Assembly: GCA_964017235.1 (NCBI GenBank)
Contig: OZ024930.1
Location: 156,426,221-156,490,220, forward strand
Direction: 5' to 3'
Length of the DNA: 64,000 nucleotides
Source of the DNA: Sabellastarte sp. h YS-2021
Lineage: Eukaryota > Annelida > Polychaeta > Sabellida > Sabellidae
How positions within the stretch are numbered: the stretch's first letter is position 1; every line of letters begins with the position of its first letter. The position numbers were made by a program, and so were the translations under genes. This document shows positions 55,764 to 64,000 of the stretch, in pieces. A model generated the notes under the pieces. It was not told the DNA's origin, did not search any database, and worked only from the letters and a program-made list of their open reading frames with translations.

Positions 55764-56776
55764 TACGGAGCCCCTAATAGGACATGGTAAAATAAATATT
55801 GCACCATGTATTAAGTTGTGCGCACGAGATGATCTCGTGATAACGAGAAAATAAGTGGTGATAATGAGATGATCTCATTATAATAAGATAAATAGGACAT
55901 GGTAAAATAAAAATTGCACTATGTATTAAGTTGTGCGCACAAGATGATCTCGTGATAACGAGAAAATAAGTCATGATAATGAGATGATCTAATTATAATG
56001 AGATAATAAGTCGTGATAACAAGATCATCTCATGATATCAAGATGATCTGGTGATAATGAGATCATCTTGTGATATCAAGATCATCTTGTGATAACAAGA
56101 TCATCTCATTATCACAAGTTATTTTCTTGTGATAATGAGATCATCTCGTGCGCACCACTTATTTTCTTGATATCACAAGATGATCTTGTGCTCACTAGAT
56201 AAAGTGGTGAGCTCCAGATGAAGTGGTGATAACGACTTATTAAGTGGTGAGCACTAGTTGATGTGGTGCTCACTACTTATTTTCTTGTTATCACAAGATG
56301 AAGTAGTGATCACCACATCATTTAGGTATAACCAGATCATCTCATGCTCACCACATCATCTGGTGATAACAAGAAAATAAGTAGTGAGCACCACATCATC
56401 TGGTGATCACTAGATGAAGTGGTGAGCACGAGATGAACTAGTGACAATAGAATGATCTGGTTAGCACCAGATTATGTAGTGCTCACTACTTCATCTGGTG
56501 ATAACAACATAATAAGTGGTGATTACCACATAAACTAGTGCTCACTACTTATTATGTCGTGATAACTACTTCATCTGGTGATCACCACTTTATCTAGTGA
56601 GCACAAGATCATCTAGTGAGCACCAGATGATCTTGTGATATCAAGAAAACAAGTGGTGCTAACAAGATCATCTCATTATCACCACTTATTTTCTCGTTAT
56701 CACGAGATCATCTCGTGCGCACGACTTAATACATGGTGCAATATTTATTTTACCATGTCCTAGTAGGGGCTCCGTA
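55764..56776. mobile_element. TACGGAG-ended foldback element, copy without LINE
   Basis: The ends TACGGAGCCCCTAATAGGAC and complement are flanked by GTTTAC and GCTTAC, a 6-bp duplication with one mismatch. The whole interior of about 900 bp is made of 11-12-bp units built on GATCATC, GTGATAAC and GTGAGCAC in alternating orientation. An extra internal end-like segment (GGACATGGTAAAATAAAAAT) at 55892 marks a partial tandem duplication. Confidence 0.8.
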
Positions 56777-58033
56777 GCTTACTGATCATACAATATTTAT
56801 ATATTCTGTTTTATTGAATAATTTAAAGTCAGCTATATTATTCATGCAAGTTAACCATATAGAAATAAAAGACAAATTTACCTTTAACTCTTGTATAAAA
56901 AATCTACTTATATTTTTAATATGGGGAACTATGAATTATAGCTCACCCACCATGTCTCCTATAATCTTATTTTACAAAATTGAAGCTTACTTCACAACCT
57001 TCAGCTTTTCACCTGCAATGTCTCATCCTTAATAATTGTTGATCTCTGATTTTTCTTGTTTGATGTTCTTGGAATCTGTTTAATGTGTCTTGGAATCTGG
57101 GGTCCAATCATCCATGCTTCAACCCAGTAACTGTCTTTCGATAGAGATTAAATACTAGAGCAATATTATTAGAGTTAGAATTACCTAGTGTTGATTACTC
57201 TGCAAATAGACGCAACAGAAACTGAGCCAACTATATGTCTTGAAAGTGTCTTGTATACATACAAATCTGAACTAACTGTATGTAACATGTGTCAATGAAA
57301 TCCCATGCATTCAGCATCAATTTCTACCATAAATGAGGCAGAAATTAAAACACATGATTCAAATAATTTTGGCTCATAGTGAATCAGAAGTTAGCATGGA
57401 ATGGTGTTGTCTTGTGTATTAATCACAGACACTCTCATTATAAATTTGGTAGTAAAGTAAAGGGGCATGAATTAGAAAATATATGGTATATGTAATGATC
57501 AGTATTTATCTTCATTTATAGGTCACTGTTTAAAATGTATAATGAAAAAGCCATGCATGGGGATTATATGTCTTTATGATGAGATACGGTTTATTTTGGA
57601 TCACAAAAAAGTATTTATCTGGTGGCTCTACACATGAAAGCATGTGGACAGTAACAGTTTCATAGATGGCAGACACCACATGACTAATTTAATAAATTTG
57701 TCTGGGTTCTGCAAATCTATTTATAATTTCTCCCGCAGAAAAAGTTATTGCCTTCTCTGTTAGGATTTTAAGTTGTAAATCTATCATAAAAACACATTTT
57801 AACAGTCTTGGTAAATGACATTATTCTATTCAAAAACACTATTAAACATCTTGAAAGTTATTGGGTACTAATGAGCTCTCTCCTTGTTACCCTTGTGGTA
57901 TATGCATATTGTTATCTAAACACAATAAATCTATTATTCTGGGTTTAACTCAACTTTAATCTAAAGATTCGACTTTGTGGTTGTCTGAAAGACAGCCACT
58001 GTTCCCTTGTTTTTTTTTTTGTCTCCAGACTTG
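56777..58033. other. intergenic, no gene seen
   Basis: AT-rich sequence. Short open frames have no domain. The right-hand fragment of the interspersed repeat lies near 57960-57990. Confidence 0.3.
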
Positions 58034-58300
58034 CAAGAATGGTGGCCTAGCGTGATGAGTTCACTGAAGTTAAGCGGCAATAGGCTATGTTAGTACTGGG
58101 ATGGGTGACCACTATGGTGCACTACTCGTGTCTCTGATGGCTTTGCGCTCACACTAGTAGACCAAAACCCCTTTCGGCCTTGTTTATCTCTGGAGTTACA
58201 TTAGTTGAGGACTACTCTAGTGCCCCACTGATAGCTTTCCAGGTCGCACCTTGTAAATCTTTTCGGCCTTGTTGAGAATAAAAAACACTCTATGTAGTCC
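58034..58300 (+). mobile_element. 5S rRNA-derived SINE, copy 2
   Basis: CACTGAAGTTAAGCGGC, GTTAGTACTGGGATGGG and TGACCACTATGG follow the 5S rRNA 3' half. The tail shares TGTCTCTGATGGCTTTG and TTTCGGCCTTG with the copy at 1035-1270; the latter motif occurs twice here (58173 and 58260). About 20-25% divergence from 5S in the promoter suggests an old copy. Confidence 0.7.
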
Positions 58301-58554
58301 ACTTTTTGAGAGTGTCATTAATCAAATATGATAATATCAGTATTTGTTGAAATATCCAGTTTAAGATCATTTATGAGATTCGCATTTTAGATTCTGATGT
58401 CATGCTTTCACAAATATTTGTGCTCCAAATCGATGAAAAGATTTAAAAAATCACCTTAGCCAGACTGAACAGGCATAATTGAATAGCATTAGGTAGATAT
58501 GTGGAAATATGCAGGCAATATTAATTGAAGAGTGGTGGTACAGTAGTTTTGTCG

Positions 58555-59695
58555 GGGTATTGTTTTCATCCATTGTCCAGATGGGCGGTCGGGCGGTGGC
58601 AGGAAAAAGTTTTTCTTGGCTATATCTCAGAAACCGTGCGGTGTAGGAAGTTGATACGTGGTAGGTACATTGGTTAGTGGCCTAGGTGTGCTACGTCATG
58701 GTGTGACTTTGATTTGACCTTGCCGTAGTGACCTTGACCTATAAAATTTTGTCCGGGCTATATCTCGGAAACTGTAAGGCGTAGGAAGTTAATACTTGGT
58801 ATGGACATTGTTAGGGGGTATAGATGTTTATCATCATGGTGTGACCTTGATTTGACCTTGCTGTAATGACCTTGACCTACAAATCTTGTCAGGGTTCTAT
58901 CTTGGAAACCATTAGGTGTAGGAAGTTGATACTTGGTAGGGACATTGGTTGGGGGTTGTAAGTGTGCATCACCATGGTGTGACCTTGATTTGACCTTTGA
59001 TCTTGCCATTGTGACCTTGACTTTTAAAATTTTGTCTGGCAATATCTCTGAAACTGTAAAGTGAAGTAAGTTGATACTCGGTAGGAACATTGCTTAGGAG
59101 TTGTAGGTGTTCAAAATCATGATGTGATCCTGGGTTAACCTTTGACCTTGTCGTAGTGACCATGAATTTTAAAATCTTTTCCGGGCCATTTCTTGGATTC
59201 CATAAGCCAGGGCACTTGGTAGGGACACTAGTTAGAGTGTGTAGGTGTGCATTATGGTGTGACCTTTAACTTTGGCTTTGCCGAAGTGTGTTCACCTACC
59301 ATATCTGAGACATGTTTCTCTTATGACAAAGATATATGGATTACTGCAACTGATTATTGTATGTATTTTAACATAAATGTGCTATTTTCATTGACAGCTA
59401 TTCTCCAGGTAATAAATCTTACAGCTTCATAATTTTAAGTTTCCTGATTAATCCTGTCATCTTGCTATTGAATTGTCTTATTTTAATATCTTGTAATATT
59501 TTGTAATATCGTTACATTTATATTCTTTCTCTTAGATGTTATTTTCTTTACTTAAGCATTATTTGGGCCTTTATATAACTGACACTGCTCTGAAAGTATC
59601 CTGATCTTTTTACTGTTTGATTACTTCTATATTTCATGATGTTGAAAACTATTTCCTCAGGCTGTGGGGTACGGACATCTCTGATCCTATTGTTA
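58555..59695 (+). repeat. DR1-rich array plus tail, copy 2
   Basis: After a GGGCGGTCGGGCGGTGG start there are about five units of 147 bp (58600-59290) as at 26850. The 250-bp tail (59440-59695) has ACCTTTATATAACTGACA-like and GGCTGTGGGGTACGGACATC sequence. The tail is single here and double at 27505-27975. Confidence 0.75.
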
Positions 59696-60248
59696 ATAAT
59701 AATTTACTGAGACATAAAGCTTATCTAACAGGTTTAATGAATATTGTGCAAAATATGTGAAAGTATTCACTTTTCGAGTTGATAAGCAAATCTTTCCAGA
59801 CAAGTACAAGTTTCCCATGTTACACAATAGGCCATATATATTAGTCAAATCTGTACCAGAGTTTGCTTGATGTTCCAAGAACTACTGCAAGCTCCAAAAG
59901 AATTCTTACAAATTTTGCCATGATAAGTAATATTATTGTCAAATGTTTCCCAAAATATATTGAACTTTGTTGATGAGAAAATTTAAATGTCATTCAAAAC
60001 CTGTTAGGTCTAAGTATGTAAAATGTGAATTAATCTTGATTGTGTGTTTGTTGTTGCACTTATATTTCATGTCATTGTTCAAATTAAATGTTAAATACAG
60101 AAGTATACAAAACATGCAAAAACAATACTGAAATTTTATTTACTGTTACTCTATCAGACTTGTTCTTTCCTTAAATTTTATGAGCCATATGGCATATTGT
60201 GGTATTTAAAATTTTTATGCACAGCATTGACATTAAATGTAATTTTAA
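59696..60248. other. no feature seen
   Basis: AT-rich sequence that would be intron or 3' flank of the minus-strand exon candidate at 60249-60431. Confidence 0.3.
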
Positions 60249-60431
60249 TTATTTGCCAATCGGCACAGGAATACCACTGATGCATTTGCCGAATGCATCT
60301 GATGGCTGCCACTGGCAGTACTTGCAGGTGTCATCCGGACACCTACACCAGGTAAGCCTGCCACACTCGAACTGCATAGGCCAGATCTCACAAAAGTCTC
60401 CGAGTCTTGACACAGGTGCGGCATGGATCAC
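60249..60431 (-). CDS. candidate terminal exon of an unknown cysteine-rich protein
   Basis: On the minus strand, TATCAATGTAG provides an acceptor directly before 60431, and 60 codons run to TAA at 60249-60251. The peptide holds eight cysteines: FCEIWPMQFECGRLTWCRC, then PDDTCKYCQWQPSDAFGKC and a short ISGIPVPIGK end. Base composition is close to half GC, against about one third around it, and the rise stops at the proposed exon edges. That pattern suggests a real secreted or extracellular disulphide-rich exon. I do not recognise the family. Upstream exons would lie at higher coordinates, perhaps beyond the window. A plus-strand reading ending in CACCAG|GTAAGC near 60353 is an alternative, but it explains only part of the GC-rich stretch. 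Confidence 0.4.
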   Translation of the reverse strand: MIHAAPVSRLGDFCEIWPMQFECGRLTWCRCPDDTCKYCQWQPSDAFGKCISGIPVPIGK

Positions 60432-60979
60432 CTACATTGATAAACAGAACACTTAACCATGCTAAATCAAATCTGAAGGGTCCAGAAAAATGGTTCCTCC
60501 AGGAATTTCAGAAAATGGATTAAAGTTGAGTGAAAAAGCTTTTGTAAAGACCTGACATCTTAGTGGCTTATGTATGATGAAAAATTAGTAAACACTTTAT
60601 TCTGTTGCTCTGCCCACAACTGTCTTTTGGGCTTGATTTTGATCAATTAAATGCAATTGCACAACTTCTAAACAGAGCGTAACTCTAATCTTCACACATG
60701 TAAGATGACAAGTATTAATTTCACATCACAAACTCCCTTGATCTAGTTTCCATCTTCCAGTCCAAAATGTCACCCTAAGGGGTAGAACCCCACTGTTTCG
60801 TCCCACGGTGCAGTTTATTATACTTTCATCTGATAATTACTATTGTAGTACTAATACCTGATACTTGTTGATAAAAAATGCTTAAATGGATTAAATTTAG
60901 AAGGGCTTATGTATGTCTCAAGATTATCTCCTGTATAAAAATAATTTGATCAAGAACAAGCTCTGGAACCAAATTATAA
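60432..60979. other. no feature seen
   Basis: AT-rich DNA, possibly intron of the minus-strand candidate gene. No second exon could be recognised. Confidence 0.3.
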
Positions 60980-62262
60980 CTAGAATAATGCTTGCAAAGC
61001 ATCCCAATAAGCATTGATGATTTTGTCGAAATGACTAGCTATTTTTAATATGTTTTTCCATTTATGCAAAACTTCAACCAGCCTGCAAAAAAATGGCAGG
61101 TACACCCTGGAGGTCAAAAATTTTGACTAAAGATATTCAAGGTGGCTGCCAAAAATGGTTTGAAAATGATTTTGCCAAAAAATGGTAGATGACTACAAAA
61201 TGTACCCTGTGGGCTAAAAATTTTGTTGAAATCTCTCTATCTTGCACCATTTCTGAGATAACTGCGTTTTTATGTTTTAAGCATCAATTCAAGATGGTCA
61301 CCAAAAATGACGGAAAAACAACTTTTGACAAAAAGCACCAGATGACTCTGCAGAAAAAAAATTACTTCAAAAATGAACTATCTCGAACCGTTTCCCAGAT
61401 AAATGCATTGTTACATTTTATGCAGAAATTCAAGATGGTCACCAAAATGGTGGGAAACAATTTTGGCAAAGCCTGGCAGATGACTCTGTGTTTACCCTGG
61501 TGGTCAATAATTTTGTTGAAATTGCTCTATCTCCCACCATTTCCAATGATAAATACATTTTTGCATTTCACACAGAAATTCAAGATGGCTGCCAAAAATG
61601 GCATGAAAACGACTTTTGCCAATTAGTGGCAGATGACTCTGTATACTCTGTCAACCCAAAATTTTGTGTGAAACCGCTCTATCTGACATCGTTTCAGAGC
61701 TAAATGTGTTTTTGCGTTATACATAGAATTTCAAGATAGCCACCAAAAATGGTGGGAAAATATTTGGTAAAAAGTGTTATATGACTCTGTGTATACCCTG
61801 TGGGCCAAAAGTTTTGTCGAAATCCATCTATCTTGCATCTATTTCTGAGATATTAAACATTTTTCACTTTCATTGTTAAGAAAAATGTGGCATTTAGTTC
61901 TTTAGTAAGTCAGCCATTTTGTATCGGATCACTTCAAAAAGTTAAAGATTTCCAAAGAAAAACCTTCTTGCTAAATTTCATGTGAATAGGTGAAGCTCAT
62001 TTTAAGTTATCATCTGGATAGGTACACCCCGTTTAACATGTTTTCAGTCAATGTGACTTCTCTGGTTATTGAAAATGCCATGACACCATATTCAGAAAGT
62101 TTTCCCACGGCTAATTTGGCATACATGCGCCAAATTTGAAGAGAATTTGCCCAGTGGTTGCCGAGCTATAAGCAATAGAAAATGAGTAAGCCAGCAGAGC
62201 CAGAGGCCTTTTCCACATGAATTATCTCCTGTATACAAACAAGCATCCCACAAGGAATGCTT
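60980..62262 (-). mobile_element. hairpin/CTAG-ended array element H5, minus orientation
   Basis: Read on the minus strand it starts with the hairpin AAGCATTCCTTGTGGGATGC (62262-62241), continues through a CTCTGGCTCTGCTGGC stretch as H2 does, and ends with an ATGCTTTGCAAGCAT stem-loop and CTAG at 60983-60980. The interior (about 61080-61860) is a diverged array of the same type as in H2, with ACCCTGTGGGC, GTCGAAATC and CAAGATGGCTGCCAAAAATGG on the plus strand. It is the oldest-looking member. Confidence 0.65.
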
Positions 62263-63140
62263 AATAAGTAGACTCTGGCCATAATAAATAATGATAGCCA
62301 GACATTTTGCTATACAAAATTACTATGTGCAAAAAATGTCATTGTAAATAAGAAATGTATACACTTTTTTAATAATATGATATAATGTAGATATTGTGCC
62401 AAATCATAAGTATATTTTCCAGATATTGCAAGAAGCAAAATGGTGTCTGCATCGTATTATTGGACAGAAGAGATTGTGCTTTACAGACATGGATTTTTAA
62501 ATGGCCTCTTAAATATCTACATATATACATTGTATCCTGAAAGGACACCTTTCATATAAAAGATTATAAATATTTGCTGAATATATTATCTGGACATTGT
62601 TTTCAACAAACAAAGAACATTTTCTAATAAGTTCACTGACCATAATAAGAACATACACACTTTGTATCTTAAATAATGACAATCTCCATATGTTCTTTAA
62701 AAAGAAAAAAATCTTAAACTTACTCGACATTTCCCACAGTTATGGGCAAAATTTTTCTTGAGATTTTTCTTTTCTATTCTGTTAAGGCTTCTAAACAAAA
62801 CATTCCAGTAGCAAGAAGTAGTAGTTAAAGTCTTACTTGGTGAAACCCTTCCTGGCATATAAAAAGAGTAAGATACAGAGCAGGCAACCCTAAAAATCAG
62901 GGCTTATGAGACACTATTAATACATAAATAATAATATTGCAATAGAAGCATTTTACTTATACTAAATTATGTTAAATATAACAATATAGACAACAATGTA
63001 AAGAATAATATTTATGTTAAGATATGATATTGAACAGAAAATTGGTAAAAGCAGAATATAATAAATTATTTATTTTCTTTTTTTTTTGCAATAAAATTCC
63101 AATTTTTTAATAGCATGAGAGTACAAACACTCATAGAACT
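62263..63140. other. intergenic, no gene supported
   Basis: Very AT-rich. A plus-strand TATTTTCCAG at 62413-62422 is followed by 25 open codons and a stop, but composition and length give no support. Confidence 0.3.
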
Positions 63141-64000
63141 CCCTTTATGGTTGAAAATTAACTCCAAATGGCTCAAATGCCAATGAAGATTACACCATGA
63201 CATTGTACACTTACACCCGCTAATCAGTGTCCTTTCCAAGTATCAACTTTGTACACCTCACTGTTTCCAAGATATGGTCAAGATAAAATGTTTAAAGTCA
63301 AGTTCATTGCAGAAAGGTCAAATCAAGGTGACACCATGATGTTGCACACCTAGATACTTCAACCAATGTCCCTACCAGGTATCAATATCCTACACCGTAC
63401 AGTTTTCAAAATATATCCTGCAGTAGACAAGATTTTGAAGGTTAGGTCATTATGGCAACATCAAAGGTCATGTCAAGGTTAAACCATGAAATTGCATACC
63501 TATATTCCCTAACCAATGTCCCTGGCAAGATTCAACTATACACACTTATCCTTTCCAAGATATAGCCAGGATAAAATTTCAAAATCAAGGTCCTTTGAGA
63601 AAGTCAAAGGTCAAATCAAAGTGACACCATGTCAATGCACATCTACACCCCAACTAATAAATCTGCAAAATATTATCTTTCTACACTTTACAGATTCTGA
63701 GATATAACCCAGACAGATTTTAAAGATCGCAGTCACTAAAACAAGGTTAAATGTCAAATCAAGGTGTAACCAACATGTTGCATGAACACTCCTCAGCCAA
63801 TGTCCCCACCAAGTATCATTTTCCTACACCTAAAAGTTTTCAAGATACACCCTGGACAAGATTAAAAAACAAGGTTATTAGGGCAATGTAAAAGGTCAAA
63901 TCAAGGTCATACCATGATAATGCACACATATACCCACTAGTCAATGTCTCCACCAAGGATGAAAAATTTTATTACAGCAATGTTAAATGTCAAATTAAGG
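63141..64000 (-). repeat. DR1-rich array, copy 3, running off the window end
   Basis: In reverse orientation to the other two: ACACCATGACATTGTACAC, AATGTCCCTACCAGGTATCA, CTACACC and AAAGGTCAAATCAAGGTGAC recur about every 147 bp, about six diverged units. The element continues past 64000. Confidence 0.75.

Noticed and set aside
58758-59163. Open frames rich in KVKSRSHH-type sequence, also near 27067 and 63516
   Set aside because: They are the translated DR1-rich repeat; the same peptide appears wherever the repeat occurs, in both orientations.
62423-62500. A plus-strand terminal exon after TATTTTCCAG
   Set aside because: It has 25 open codons in very AT-rich DNA with no compositional change; chance is the simpler explanation.

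Overview
The window is animal nuclear DNA: AT-rich, with long introns, GT-AG splice sites, tRNA- and 5S-derived SINEs, a LINE, a DIRS-type retroelement and many short DNA transposons. The mix of DIRS copies and tandem-array elements with hairpin and CTAG ends resembles bivalve 'pearl'/Helentron-derived elements. It therefore suggests a mollusc or another lophotrochozoan; this is inference, not proof.

Only one host gene is fully supported. It is a complete six-exon plus-strand gene for PDCD6 (ALG-2), a penta-EF-hand calcium sensor, with coding exons at 18924-18970, 28078-28139, 29059-29103, 31617-31775, 35915-36024 and 40430-40531. The exons sum to 525 nt and read as a 174-residue protein without interruption. 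An ETS-like site lies just before the ATG, and an ATTAAA signal lies about 190 bp after the stop. A second, weaker gene candidate is a cysteine-rich terminal exon on the minus strand at 60249-60431.

Layout. 1-2930: mostly featureless, with a 5S-derived SINE. 2930-7540: DIRS-type element fossil (minus). 8043-18746: nested DNA transposons, namely two CCCAG-ended elements with internal arrays, a hAT relic that keeps a BED-finger exon, and two GGTACC-ended elements with 6-bp target duplications. 18747-40531: PDCD6. Intron 1 holds a foldback element with a LINE inside it, a hairpin/CTAG-ended element and a DR1-rich repeat. Intron 3 holds another hairpin/CTAG element. Intron 4 is almost entirely a 41-bp minisatellite. 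Intron 5 holds a third hairpin/CTAG element with two arrays. 40832-47451: a 6.6-kb element with about 35 copies of a 169-bp unit. 47452-64000: intergenic DNA with SINEs, MITEs, another foldback element, a second 5S SINE and two more DR1-rich arrays.

The most unusual signal is intron 4 of PDCD6. Its repeat unit resembles the intron's own 3' splice acceptor plus the first codons of the next exon. It also carries two 45-nt in-frame copies of the end of the previous exon, each with an AG before it and a GTAAG after it. The second theme is a set of hairpin/CTAG-ended elements whose arrays differ, yet four of which share a core motif and an ATGG/CCAT dyad. The long open frames seen on both strands in the arrays follow from unit lengths that are not multiples of three and are not genes.
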